Positions 1 to 7,455 of a stretch of DNA of 26,895 nucleotides are shown here, piece by piece. Position 1 is the first letter of the stretch, and every line of letters starts with the position of its first letter. Under the pieces are notes generated by a model that did not search any database, was not told the origin of the DNA, and saw only the letters and a program-made list of their open reading frames with translations. A program made the position numbers and the translations under genes. Source of the stretch: JAMXLO01 sp035569235 (GTDB lineage Bacteria; Pseudomonadota; Alphaproteobacteria; Acetobacterales; Acetobacteraceae); contig DATMND010000172.1 of the NCBI GenBank assembly GCA_035569235.1, positions 1 to 26,895 on the forward strand, in the 5' to 3' direction.

Positions 1-1686
1 GAACTCGGCGAAGGCGAGGACGGCAAGGACGAGAACGCTGAGCTCGAAGCCAAGATCAAGAAGACCAAGCTGTCGAAGGAAGCGCGCGACAAGGCCATGG
101 CGGAGCTGAAGAAGCTCAAGACCATGAGCCCGATGAGCGCCGAATCGACGGTGGTGCGCAATTACCTCGACTGGATGCTGTCGATCCCGTGGAAGAAGCG
201 CAGCAAGATCCGCAACGACGTGGTCGCGGCGGAGAAGGTGCTGGACGACGACCACTACGGGCTGGAGAAGGTCAAGGAACGCATCATCGAATACCTGGCG
301 GTTCAGGCGCGCTCGCCGAAAGTGCGCGGCCCGATCCTGTGCCTGGTCGGACCGCCCGGTGTCGGCAAGACCTCGCTCGGCAAGTCGGTCGCCCGGGCGA
401 CGGGGCGTAACTTCGTCCGGATGTCGCTTGGCGGCGTGCGCGACGAGGCAGAGATCCGCGGCCACAGGCGGACATATATCGGCTCGATGCCCGGCAAGGT
501 TCTCCAGGGCATGAAGAAGGCGAAGACCTCCAATCCGCTGTTCCTGCTGGACGAGGTGGACAAGCTCGGCGCGGACTGGCGGGGCGATCCTTCGTCGGCG
601 CTGCTCGAAGTGCTGGACCCGGAACAGAACTCCACGTTCAACGACCACTATCTGGAGGTGGACTACGACCTGTCCGACGTGATGTTCGTCACCACGGCCA
701 ACTCGCTACGCATGCCGCAGCCGCTGATGGACCGCATGGAGATCATCCGCATCCCCGGCTACACCGAGGATGAGAAGGTGGAGATTGCCAAGCGCCACCT
801 GATCAGCAAGCAATCCGCAGCGCATGGCCTGAAGCTGGACGAGTGGCACATCTCAGACGATGCATTGCGCGACATGATCCGTTACTACACCCGTGAGGCC
901 GGCGTGCGGAACCTGGAGCGCGAGATCGCCAATCTGGCGCGCAAGTCGGTGAAGGAACTGGTCACCAACAAGACCAAGAAGGTCGCCATCACGCGCAAGA
1001 ACCTCGACAAGTTCGCCGGCGTGCGGAAATTCCGCTTTGGCGAGACCGAGGCCGAGGACATGGTCGGTGTCGTCACCGGCCTGGCCTGGACCGAGGTCGG
1101 TGGCGAGATACTGACGATCGAAAGCGTGCTGCTGCCGGGCAAGGGCAACGTCAAGCAGACCGGCAAGCTGGGCGACGTGATGCAGGAGAGCGTATCCGCG
1201 GCACTCAGCTATGTGCGGTCGCGGTCGGCGCATTTCGGCATCAAGCCGACGCTGTTCGAGAAGCGCGACATCCATGTGCACGTGCCGGAAGGTGCAACGC
1301 CAAAGGATGGCCCGTCTGCCGGTGTCGCGATGGCCACGTCGATCGTGTCGATCTTGACAGGCATTCCGGTGCGCCGCGACGTGGCGATGACTGGCGAAAT
1401 CACGTTGCGCGGCCGCGTGCTGCCGATCGGCGGACTGAAGGAGAAGCTGTTGGCGGCGTTGCGGGCCGGGATCACCACCGTGTTCATTCCCAAGGAGAAT
1501 GAAAAGGACCTGGCGGAAATTCCGGACAACGTGAAGAAGCACCTGAAGCTTGTTCCGGTTGCGGATGTTGACGAGGTCATCGCGCAGGCGCTGGCACGCC
1601 GGCCCGAGGCCATCGAGTGGGAGGAGCCGCCGGAGCCGGTTGTGCCGCCTCCGCCCGCGCAGACGACCGCCTCGCTGCCGCATTGA
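1..1686 (+). CDS. lon: Lon protease, ATP-dependent (5' end missing)
   Basis: This is the C-terminal 561 codons of Lon, the soluble AAA+ serine protease that degrades misfolded and regulatory proteins. The frame is open from base 1, so the start codon and most of the N-terminal substrate-binding domain lie outside the window. Visible motifs are Walker A GPPGVGKTS (349-375), Walker B FLLDEVDK (541-564), and the protease motif PKDGPSAG with the catalytic Ser codon at 1315-1317. The catalytic Lys codon is at 1444-1446, 43 residues later, the same spacing as E. coli S679/K722. The protein ends in a proline-rich tail (PPEPVVPPPP) beyond the usual protease domain end. The ATG at 97 is internal, because the sequence upstream continues a normal charged Lon helix. 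A terminator follows directly. The call is very sure. Confidence 0.97.
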   Translation, partial: ELGEGEDGKDENAELEAKIKKTKLSKEARDKAMAELKKLKTMSPMSAESTVVRNYLDWMLSIPWKKRSKIRNDVVAAEKVLDDDHYGLEKVKERIIEYLAVQARSPKVRGPILCLVGPPGVGKTSLGKSVARATGRNFVRMSLGGVRDEAEIRGHRRTYIGSMPGKVLQGMKKAKTSNPLFLLDEVDKLGADWRGDPSSALLEVLDPEQNSTFNDHYLEVDYDLSDVMFVTTANSLRMPQPLMDRMEIIRIPGYTEDEKVEIAKRHLISKQSAAHGLKLDEWHISDDALRDMIRYYTREAGVRNLEREIANLARKSVKELVTNKTKKVAITRKNLDKFAGVRKFRFGETEAEDMVGVVTGLAWTEVGGEILTIESVLLPGKGNVKQTGKLGDVMQESVSAALSYVRSRSAHFGIKPTLFEKRDIHVHVPEGATPKDGPSAGVAMATSIVSILTGIPVRRDVAMTGEITLRGRVLPIGGLKEKLLAALRAGITTVFIPKENEKDLAEIPDNVKKHLKLVPVADVDEVIAQALARRPEAIEWEEPPEPVVPPPPAQTTASLPH

Positions 1687-1702
1687 CGCGACGTTCACGG
1701 GA

Positions 1703-1731
1703 GGCCCGCCGGATGGTCCGGCGGGCCTTTT
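1703..1731 (+). terminator. Rho-independent terminator after lon
   Basis: A perfect 11-bp stem (1703-1713 with 1717-1727) with a 3-nt loop TGG is followed at once by TTTTGTGTG. It lies 17 bases after the lon stop codon, in the orientation of lon. It separates lon from the HU gene. Confidence 0.9.
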
Positions 1732-1739
1732 GTGTGTCA

Positions 1740-1768
1740 TTGACGCGGCGGAAACAGCGCCATTAGTG
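1740..1768 (+). promoter_or_regulatory. Possible promoter of the HU gene
   Basis: TTGACG at 1740-1745 matches the -35 consensus at five of six bases. With a 17-bp spacer the -10 would be TTAGTG (1763-1768), which is weak. Because the lon terminator lies just upstream, the HU gene needs its own promoter somewhere in 1732-1830. The exact site is an inference. Confidence 0.35.
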
Positions 1769-1842
1769 TCGCGCCCCCAGTGGGCCACCCGCGCCGGCGT
1801 CGCCCCCATTCTGCTGCATCACCGGATCGAGAGGGATTGCCA

Positions 1843-2115
1843 GTGAACAAAATGGATCTTATCGCGGCTGTTGCCGACCAGACCGAGTTGTCGCGTGCCA
1901 AGGCTTCGGAAGTGGTCGACGCGGTGTTCGGCGCGATCGAGGGGGCATTGAAGAACAAAGAGGAGGTGCGGCTGGTCGGCTTTGGCACCTTCGCGACCGC
2001 CGAACGCAAGGCCGCGACCGGCCGCAATCCCCGCACCGGCGAGGCCATGACAATTGCGGCATCGACCGCCGTCCGCTTCAAGGCGGGCAAGGGGCTGAAG
2101 GATGCGGTTCAGTGA
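1843..2115 (+). CDS. hupB: HU-family DNA-binding protein
   Basis: This is a 90-residue nucleoid protein of the HU/IHF family that binds and bends DNA without strong sequence preference. The N-terminus MNKMDLIAAVAD and the signature GFGTFATAERKAATGRNPRTGE are typical of HU, including the Pro in GRNPRTGE that intercalates into DNA. The start is GTG at 1843 with the Shine-Dalgarno GAGAGGGA at 1829-1836. An upstream in-frame ATG at 1780 would add a basic tail not seen in HU and is rejected. Next to lon is a common place for hupB in proteobacteria. Whether it is the only HU gene of this organism cannot be told, so the hupB symbol rests on context. Confidence 0.95.
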   Translation: MNKMDLIAAVADQTELSRAKASEVVDAVFGAIEGALKNKEEVRLVGFGTFATAERKAATGRNPRTGEAMTIAASTAVRFKAGKGLKDAVQ

Positions 2116-2134
2116 TCAGCGACCACTGATCACT
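2111..2134. repeat. Perfect inverted repeat at the HU stop codon
   Basis: AGTGATCAG (2111-2119) is followed by a 6-nt loop and CTGATCACT (2126-2134), a perfect 9-bp stem. It includes the HU stop codon and ends 3 nt before tRNA-Val. There is no T-run, so it may be a processing or stability hairpin rather than a terminator. Confidence 0.7.
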
Positions 2135-2137
2135 GCC

Positions 2138-2212
2138 GGGCGGTTAGCTCAGCGGTAGAGCGTCTCGTTTACACCGAGAGGGCCGGCGGTTCGAATCCGT
2201 CACCGCCCACCA
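2138..2212 (+). tRNA. tRNA-Val (anticodon UAC)
   Basis: A full cloverleaf can be drawn. The acceptor GGGCGGT (2138-2144) pairs with ACCGCCC (2202-2208). The D-arm is GCTC...GAGC. The anticodon stem TCTCG/CGAGA encloses loop TTTACAC, so the anticodon is TAC (2170-2172). The T-loop is TTCGAAT with one G-U pair in its stem. The discriminator A and CCA (2210-2212) are encoded. This tRNA reads GUA and probably other GUN codons. Confidence 0.97.
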
Positions 2213-2286
2213 GCGGTCGATCTGTCACAATCAAGCTCGGTGCTGGACACTCGTCACTGTTCACTGCTAAACGCGCCCCTTGTTGC

Positions 2287-2363
<77 letters not shown>

Positions 2364-2364
2364 A

Positions 2365-2401
2365 CAACTGTCCATTGGCCCCTAGTGGCGCGGGGCAGTT
2401 G
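2365..2401. other. Hairpin after tRNA-Asp, leader region of nuo
   Basis: CAACTG (2365-2370) pairs with CAGTTG (2396-2401), and CCCC pairs with GGGG inside, with an 8-nt bulge on the 5' side. It has no T-run. The rest of the gap up to nuoA (2402-2508) shows no convincing promoter; the nuo promoter should be somewhere here or upstream of the tRNAs. Confidence 0.45.
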
Positions 2402-2508
2402 CGGCTAATGTCTGCTTCGTGTTGCGTTGCGGCAGACCGATACGCGCAGCCTTGCGGGGTTGGGCAGGTTCGCGGCACGCCATGCCCGCATGATCGATCG
2501 GACCTGAC

Positions 2509-2874
2509 ATGCAGCCATTGCTTCTGGGATACCTGCCCATCCTGGTGTTTGTTGTCATCGCCGGAGTGATTGCCGTGGCGATGGTCGGCGGCTCGCTGCT
2601 GGCAGCACGGCAGAAGCCGTACCCCGAGAAAGTCTCTCCCTACGAATGCGGCTTCGAGCCGTTCGACGATGCGCGGCGGCGCTTCGACGTGCGCTTCTAT
2701 CTGGTCGCCATCTTGTTCATCATCTTCGATCTTGAGGTGGCTTTCCTGTTCCCGTGGGCGGTGTCGCTGAAGGACATCGGCTGGTTCGGGTTTCTGTCGA
2801 TGATCGGCTTCCTTGGCGTGCTCACGGTTGGTTTTGTCTACGAGTGGTGCAAGGGAGCGCTCGATTGGGAGTAG
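2509..2874 (+). CDS. nuoA: NADH-quinone oxidoreductase subunit A
   Basis: A 121-residue membrane subunit of complex I at the junction between the membrane arm and the quinone-binding module. Three hydrophobic segments are visible (about residues 5-31, 63-83 and 90-112). The long first loop carries the conserved SPYECGFEP motif, including the Cys accessible in the deactive form of complex I. The motif DVRFYLVAILFIIFDLEVAFLFPW is diagnostic of this family. The start ATG has only a weak Shine-Dalgarno. It is the first gene of the 14-gene nuo operon; nuoB follows after a 127-bp gap filled mostly by a palindromic repeat. Confidence 0.97.
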   Translation: MQPLLLGYLPILVFVVIAGVIAVAMVGGSLLAARQKPYPEKVSPYECGFEPFDDARRRFDVRFYLVAILFIIFDLEVAFLFPWAVSLKDIGWFGFLSMIGFLGVLTVGFVYEWCKGALDWE

Positions 2875-2890
2875 CGCGATTGCACTACGG

Positions 2891-2969
2891 CGTCATTCCC
2901 GCGAAAGCGGGAACCCAGCGCGACGGAATGCGCGCATTTCCCTGGGTCCCCGCCTTCGCGGGGATGACG
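2891..2969. repeat. Palindromic intergenic repeat (type A)
   Basis: Two 28-bp arms, 2891-2918 and 2942-2969, are inverted copies of each other with three mismatches, separated by 23 bp. Each arm is itself a small palindrome of the form TCCCGC-NNNN-GCGGGA, ending in ACCCAG. This looks like the widespread REP-type element that starts CGTCATTCCCGCGAAAGCGG. It fills most of the nuoA-nuoB gap and leaves the nuoB Shine-Dalgarno (GGAG, 2991-2994) outside. Confidence 0.85.
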
Positions 2970-3001
2970 ACGCCGGGCGTCGTCAGATTAGGAGTAGCGG
3001 C

Positions 3002-3550
3002 ATGAGCGATGTCATTGCCTGGAACCGCGACGCATTGGCGCCCGGACCTGAGCAGGATGCCGTGGTGAAGGGCATCACGGGCGAAATCGCCGACAAGGGC
3101 TTCATCGTCGCCAACATCGACAAGGTGGTGAACTGGGCGCGCACCGGCAGCCTATGGCCGATGACGTTCGGTCTTGCATGTTGCGCGGTCGAGATGATCC
3201 ACGCCTACATGCCGCGCTACGATCTGGACCGGCTCGGCATCATCCCGCGCGCCTCGCCGCGACAATCTGATGTGATGATCGTCGCCGGCACGCTGACCAA
3301 CAAGATGGCGCCCGCCTTGCGCAAGGTCTACGACCAGATGCCCGAGCCGCGCTGGGTGATCAGTATGGGTAGTTGCGCCAACGGCGGCGGCTACTACCAT
3401 TACTCGTATTCGGTGGTGCGTGGCTGCGATCGCGTCGTGCCGGTGGATGTCTATGTGCCTGGCTGCCCGCCCACCGCGGAGGCGCTGGTTTACGGCATTA
3501 TGCAGTTGCAGAAGAAGATCCGTCGCACGGGGACCATCCTCCGTGGCTGA
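3002..3550 (+). CDS. nuoB: NADH-quinone oxidoreductase subunit B
   Basis: A 182-residue peripheral subunit that carries iron-sulfur cluster N2, the last electron carrier before quinone. The four ligands are Cys60, Cys61 (FGLACCAVEM), Cys125 (SMGSCANGGG) and Cys155 (VPGCPP). The frame is open upstream through the repeat, but ATG 3002 has GGAG at 2991-2994 and gives the family's usual N-terminus. The last bases overlap the nuoC start by 8 bp, indicating translational coupling. All key residues are present. Confidence 0.97.
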   Translation: MSDVIAWNRDALAPGPEQDAVVKGITGEIADKGFIVANIDKVVNWARTGSLWPMTFGLACCAVEMIHAYMPRYDLDRLGIIPRASPRQSDVMIVAGTLTNKMAPALRKVYDQMPEPRWVISMGSCANGGGYYHYSYSVVRGCDRVVPVDVYVPGCPPTAEALVYGIMQLQKKIRRTGTILRG

Positions 3551-4169
3551 TCTCGCCGAAGCTGTTGCCACGTTGCCGGGCGTGCGTGCGACCTTTGTCG
3601 AGAAGGGCGAGCTGGTTGCCAATGCGGAGCGCGATGCATTGCTGTCGCTGGTGCAGACGTTGCGTGACGATCCGCGTTTTGCTTTCGAGCAGGTGATGGA
3701 CATCTGCGGCGTCGATTGGCCGCAACGCGAAGAGCGCTTCGATGTCGTTTACAATCTGCTGTCGGTGTCGCTGAACCAGCGGATTCGCGTCATCGTCACG
3801 ACGGATGAGCAGAAGCCGGTCCCGTCGGTGCACACGGTATGGCCGGTCGCGACGTGGTGGGAACGCGAGGCCTGGGACCTGTTCGGCATCGTGTTCTCCG
3901 GCCAGCCCGATCTGCGGCGGATCCTGACCGACTACGGTTTCAACGGGCATCCGCTGCGCAAGGATTTCCCGCTGACCGGATATGTGGAGGTCCGCTACGA
4001 CGAGGACCGCAAGGCGGTGGTGTACGAACCGGTGCACTTGACGCAGGATTTCCGATCGTTCGATTTTCTCTCGCCCTGGGAGGCGATCACCACCTTGCCG
4101 GGTGACGAGAAGGTGCATTCGGCCCGCGCCGAAGAAGCCAAGCCGCCGGCGGCGGAGACGAAGGCGTGA
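3543..4169 (+). CDS. nuoC: NADH-quinone oxidoreductase subunit C
   Basis: A 208-residue 30-kDa-type subunit of the connecting module, which packs against NuoD near the quinone site. The conserved stretches WWEREAWDLFGIVFSGQPDLRRIL and GHPLRKDFPLTGYVEVRYDE are present. The start is GTG 3543, overlapping nuoB by 8 bp, with GGGGA at 3529-3533. Upstream in-frame starts lie within nuoB and give a non-homologous basic sequence. The last ~20 residues (Ala/Glu/Pro-rich) go beyond the conserved domain. It is not fused to NuoD, unlike in E. coli. The stop codon lies in a small tandem duplication. Confidence 0.96.
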   Translation: MADLAEAVATLPGVRATFVEKGELVANAERDALLSLVQTLRDDPRFAFEQVMDICGVDWPQREERFDVVYNLLSVSLNQRIRVIVTTDEQKPVPSVHTVWPVATWWEREAWDLFGIVFSGQPDLRRILTDYGFNGHPLRKDFPLTGYVEVRYDEDRKAVVYEPVHLTQDFRSFDFLSPWEAITTLPGDEKVHSARAEEAKPPAAETKA

Positions 4170-4193
4170 CACCCAGCGACGAAGGCGTGACAC
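4157..4193 (+). repeat. 21-bp-offset micro-duplication between nuoC and nuoD
   Basis: The 16-mer GACGAAGGCGTGACAC occurs at 4157-4172 and again at 4178-4193. The first copy contains the nuoC stop codon. The second contains GAAGG (4181-4185), the likely Shine-Dalgarno for nuoD, 9 nt before its ATG. Confidence 0.9.
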
Positions 4194-4194
4194 G

Positions 4195-5409
4195 ATGAGC
4201 GAGACCGCGATCCCGGAAACCGGCGTCCCGACGCGTACCGTCGAGATCGACAGCCACTCGATCAATTTCGGCCCGCAGCATCCGGCGGCGCATGGCGTGC
4301 TGCGGCTGATCCTGGAACTCGACGGCGAGGTGGTGGAACGCGCTGATCCGCATATCGGCCTGCTGCATCGTGGCACCGAGAAGCTGATCGAGCACAAGAC
4401 CTACATGCAGGCGGTGCCGTATTTCGACCGTCTCGATTACGTCTCGCCGATGTGCGAGGAGCATGCGTTCGCGCTGGCGACCGAGAAGTTGCTGGGCATT
4501 ACGGTGCCCGATCGCGGGCAGTGGATCCGCGTGCTGTTCGCCGAGATCACGCGTGTGCTGAACCACCTTTTGAACCTGACCACCTACGCCCTGGACGTCG
4601 GCGCGATCACGCCCAGCCTGTGGGGGTTCGAGGAGCGCGAAAAGCTGATGGAGTTCCATGAGGCCGCGTCGGGTGCGCGGCTGCATGCGAATTATTTTCG
4701 CCCCGGCGGGGTGTCGAAGGACCTGCCGGCCGGATTGGAACAGCGCATCGCCGACTGGGCGGGTACGTTCCCGAAATTCGTCGATGATTTGGAAGAGTTG
4801 CTGACGGCGAACCGCATTTGGAAGCAGCGTACCGTCGATATTGGCGTGATCAACGCGGAGCAGGCGCTGGCCTGGGGATTTACGGGACCGCCGCTGCGGG
4901 CGAGCGGCGTACCGTGGGATTTGCGCCGTTCGCAGCCGTACGACAAATACGCCGAGGTGGACTTCAAGGTTCCGGTCGGGCGCAACGGTGACTGCTACGA
5001 CCGCTATCTGCTGCGCATTGCCGAACTGCGCGAGAGCGTGAAGATCATCAACCAATGTCTGGCAAAGATGCAGCCAGGTCCGATCAAGGTGCAGGATCAC
5101 AAATTCAGCCCGCCGACGCGTGCCGAGATGAAGCGCTCGATGGAGGCGCTGATCCATCATTTCAAACTGTACACCGAGGGCTACCATGTGCCGGCCGGCG
5201 CCACCTACACCGTGGTGGAAAGCCCCAAGGGCGAGTTCGGCGTATATCTGGTGGCCGATGGTACCAACCGACCGTATCGCTGCAAGATCAGGCCGACAGG
5301 ATTTGCCTTCCTGCAGGCGGTGGACGTGATGGCGAAGCGGCACATGCTGGCGGATATCTGCGCGATCATCGGGTCGCTTGACGTGGTATTCGGCGAGATC
5401 GACAGATAG
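4195..5409 (+). CDS. nuoD: NADH-quinone oxidoreductase subunit D
   Basis: A 404-residue 49-kDa-type subunit, related to the large subunit of NiFe hydrogenases, that forms the quinone-reduction cavity together with NuoB. The N-terminal family motif INFGPQHPAAHGVLRL begins near residue 23 and includes the His loop of the quinone site. The sequence HIGLLHRGTEKLIE follows. The C-terminus SLDVVFGEIDR is the invariant family end. The frame is open upstream into nuoC, but ATG 4195 with GAAGG at 4181-4185 is the natural start. nuoE starts 2 bp after the stop. Length matches stand-alone NuoD proteins. Confidence 0.97.
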   Translation: MSETAIPETGVPTRTVEIDSHSINFGPQHPAAHGVLRLILELDGEVVERADPHIGLLHRGTEKLIEHKTYMQAVPYFDRLDYVSPMCEEHAFALATEKLLGITVPDRGQWIRVLFAEITRVLNHLLNLTTYALDVGAITPSLWGFEEREKLMEFHEAASGARLHANYFRPGGVSKDLPAGLEQRIADWAGTFPKFVDDLEELLTANRIWKQRTVDIGVINAEQALAWGFTGPPLRASGVPWDLRRSQPYDKYAEVDFKVPVGRNGDCYDRYLLRIAELRESVKIINQCLAKMQPGPIKVQDHKFSPPTRAEMKRSMEALIHHFKLYTEGYHVPAGATYTVVESPKGEFGVYLVADGTNRPYRCKIRPTGFAFLQAVDVMAKRHMLADICAIIGSLDVVFGEIDR

Positions 5410-5411
5410 AC

Positions 5412-6050
5412 ATGGCCGAGACCGACAGCACTGTTTTCGTCCAGCCGGAAAGCTTTGCTTTCGATGCGGAAAGCGAGGCGGCAATCCCACCGATCGTCGC
5501 GAAATACCCGCCCGGCAAGCAGGCGAGCGCGGTGCTCCCGCTGCTCTATCTCGTGCAGAATCAGATGAAGCGGCAGACCGGCAGCGCCTGGGTTCCGACC
5601 GCGGGCATGGACGCGGTGGCGGCACGGCTCGATATGGCGCCGATCCGCGTCTATGAGGTCGCCACGTTCTATCTCATGTTCAACCTGCGCCCGATCGGCA
5701 CATGGCATTTGCAGGTCTGCACCACCACGCCGTGCTGGCTGCGCGGCTCAGACGATGTGGTGGCGGCGTGCCGCACGGCGACCGGCATCAAGGGTTGGGG
5801 CGAGACGAGCACCGATGGCGTTTTCACGATGACTGAGGTGGAATGCGTCGGCGCCTGTGTGAATGCACCGGTCATCCAGGTGAACGACGACTTCTATGAA
5901 GACCTCGATGCCGACAGCACCGCACGGCTGCTGGAGGCGCTGCGGCGCGGCGAACCGCCCAAGCCGGGCTCGATGGCCGGACGCCAAACCTCCGCGCCGG
6001 AGGGCGGTCCGACCACGCTGACGACGTTGCACTACGCTGCGGAGAGCTGA
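5412..6050 (+). CDS. nuoE: NADH-quinone oxidoreductase subunit E
   Basis: A 212-residue 24-kDa-type subunit of the NADH module with a thioredoxin-fold 2Fe-2S cluster (N1a). The ligands are Cys103, Cys108 (CTTTPCWLRG), Cys145 and Cys149 (ECVGACVNAP). The N-terminal helical half includes VYEVATFYLMFNL. About 35 residues after the domain form a Pro/Gly-rich tail of unknown role. The ATG lies 2 bp after the nuoD stop, with only a weak Shine-Dalgarno inside nuoD. It works with NuoF and NuoG in electron entry from NADH. Confidence 0.97.
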   Translation: MAETDSTVFVQPESFAFDAESEAAIPPIVAKYPPGKQASAVLPLLYLVQNQMKRQTGSAWVPTAGMDAVAARLDMAPIRVYEVATFYLMFNLRPIGTWHLQVCTTTPCWLRGSDDVVAACRTATGIKGWGETSTDGVFTMTEVECVGACVNAPVIQVNDDFYEDLDADSTARLLEALRRGEPPKPGSMAGRQTSAPEGGPTTLTTLHYAAES

Positions 6051-6054
6051 TGCG

Positions 6055-7350
6055 ATGCTGCAGGACAAGGACCGCATCTTCACCAACCTCTATGGCCTGC
6101 ATGATCCCTTCCTGAAGGGCGCGCGCGCGCGCGGCGATTGGGATGGCACCAAGGCGATCCTGGAAAAGGGCCGCGAGGCCATCGTGGAGGAGATCAAGAC
6201 ATCGGGCCTGCGCGGACGCGGCGGCGCGGGATTTCCCACCGGCCTGAAATGGTCGTTCATGCCGAAGCAGTCCGACCGGCCGTGCTACCTGGTGGTGAAT
6301 GCGGACGAAAGCGAGCCCGGCACGTGCAAGGATCGCGACATCATGCGCCACGATCCGCACAAGCTGATCGAGGGCTGCCTGGTTGCGTCCTTCGCGATGG
6401 GCGCTCACGCCGCCTACATCTACATCCGCGGCGAATTCTACAACGAAGGGCGCGCGCTGCAGACGGCGATCGACGAAGCGTACGAGGCCGGTCTGATCGG
6501 ACGCGATGCGTGCGGCTCCGGTTGGGCGTTCGATGTCTATCTGCACCGCGGTGCCGGCGCCTATATCTGCGGCGAGGAGACCGGGCTGCTGGAAAGCCTG
6601 GAAGGCAAGAAGGGCCTGCCGCGTTTGAAGCCTCCGTTCCCCGCGGCCGTCGGGCTGTATGGCTGTCCGTCCACGGTGAACAACGTCGAAAGCATCGCGG
6701 TGGCGCCGACGATCATGCGGCGCGGTGCGGCTTGGTTCAATTCACTTGGGCGGCCGAAGAACTCCGGGCAGAAGGTGTTCTGTATTTCCGGCCACGTGAA
6801 CAAGCCGTGCAACGTTGAGGAGGAACTTGGCATCCCGCTGCGCGAGTTGATCGATCGCTATGCCGGCGGCGTGCGCGGGGGTTGGGACAATCTGCTGGCG
6901 GTGATCCCGGGTGGGGCGTCGGTGCCGGTGATCCCGAAAAGCGTCTGCGACGACGTGCTGATGGATTTTGATTCGCTGCGCGACGCGAAGAGCGGCCTCG
7001 GAACGGCTGCGGTCATCGTGATGGACAAGTCCACCGACATCATCAAGGCGATCGCGCGCCTCGCGAAATTCTACATGCATGAGAGCTGCGGCCAGTGCAC
7101 GCCGTGCCGCGAAGGCACCGGCTGGATGTGGCGGGTGATGACGCGGATGGTGGAGGGCAGGGCGGAGATCCCCGAGATCGACACGCTCGATCAGGTGACG
7201 CGCCAGATCGAGGGCCATACGATCTGTGCGCTCGGTGACGCGGCGGCCTGGCCGATCCAGGGACTGATCCGGCATTTCCGTCCGGTAATGGAGGAACGCA
7301 TCGCGGCGTACAAGGCGACGCGCACGCCGGTACGTCTGGCGGCGGAGTAG
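6055..7350 (+). CDS. nuoF: NADH-quinone oxidoreductase subunit F
   Basis: A 431-residue 51-kDa-type subunit that binds NADH and FMN and carries 4Fe-4S cluster N3. The NADH loop GLRGRGGAGFPTGLKW is at residues 51-66. The FMN-binding ADESEPGTCKDR is at 83-94, and GAYICGEETGLLESLEG follows at 168-184. The cluster ligands are Cys345, Cys348, Cys351 (ESCGQCTPCREG) and Cys391 (HTICALGDAAAWP). GGAGA at 6041-6045 serves as ribosome site. It is followed by a palindromic repeat before nuoG. All cofactor residues are intact. Confidence 0.98.
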   Translation: MLQDKDRIFTNLYGLHDPFLKGARARGDWDGTKAILEKGREAIVEEIKTSGLRGRGGAGFPTGLKWSFMPKQSDRPCYLVVNADESEPGTCKDRDIMRHDPHKLIEGCLVASFAMGAHAAYIYIRGEFYNEGRALQTAIDEAYEAGLIGRDACGSGWAFDVYLHRGAGAYICGEETGLLESLEGKKGLPRLKPPFPAAVGLYGCPSTVNNVESIAVAPTIMRRGAAWFNSLGRPKNSGQKVFCISGHVNKPCNVEEELGIPLRELIDRYAGGVRGGWDNLLAVIPGGASVPVIPKSVCDDVLMDFDSLRDAKSGLGTAAVIVMDKSTDIIKAIARLAKFYMHESCGQCTPCREGTGWMWRVMTRMVEGRAEIPEIDTLDQVTRQIEGHTICALGDAAAWPIQGLIRHFRPVMEERIAAYKATRTPVRLAAE

Positions 7351-7364
7351 GGACGTGATTCAAA

Positions 7365-7433
7365 ATTCACCACAAAGACACGAAGACACAAAGGTCGCAA
7401 CTCGCTTCGTGTCTTCGTGTCTTTGTGGTGAAT
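7365..7433. repeat. Perfect 25-bp inverted repeat (type B, copy 1)
   Basis: Arm 7365-7389 (starting ATTCACCACAAAGACACG) is perfectly complementary to 7409-7433, with a 19-nt spacer. It fills the nuoF-nuoG gap. The same arm sequence returns at 16995-17062. The composition (A/C-rich arm, lower GC than the flanking genes) differs from the surroundings, suggesting a dispersed element. The nuoG ribosome site GGAAG (7443-7447) lies just outside it. Confidence 0.92.
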
Positions 7434-7455
7434 ATTCTTCCCGGAAGAACCCATA

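Noticed and set aside
853..1809. 318-codon minus-strand frame opposite lon
   Set aside because: It lies fully antisense to conserved lon sequence; composition is the His/Arg/Gln-rich pattern typical of GC-rich antisense frames.
4087..5625. 512-codon minus-strand frame opposite nuoD/nuoE
   Set aside because: Antisense shadow of two clearly conserved genes; no recognizable domain and no ribosome site.
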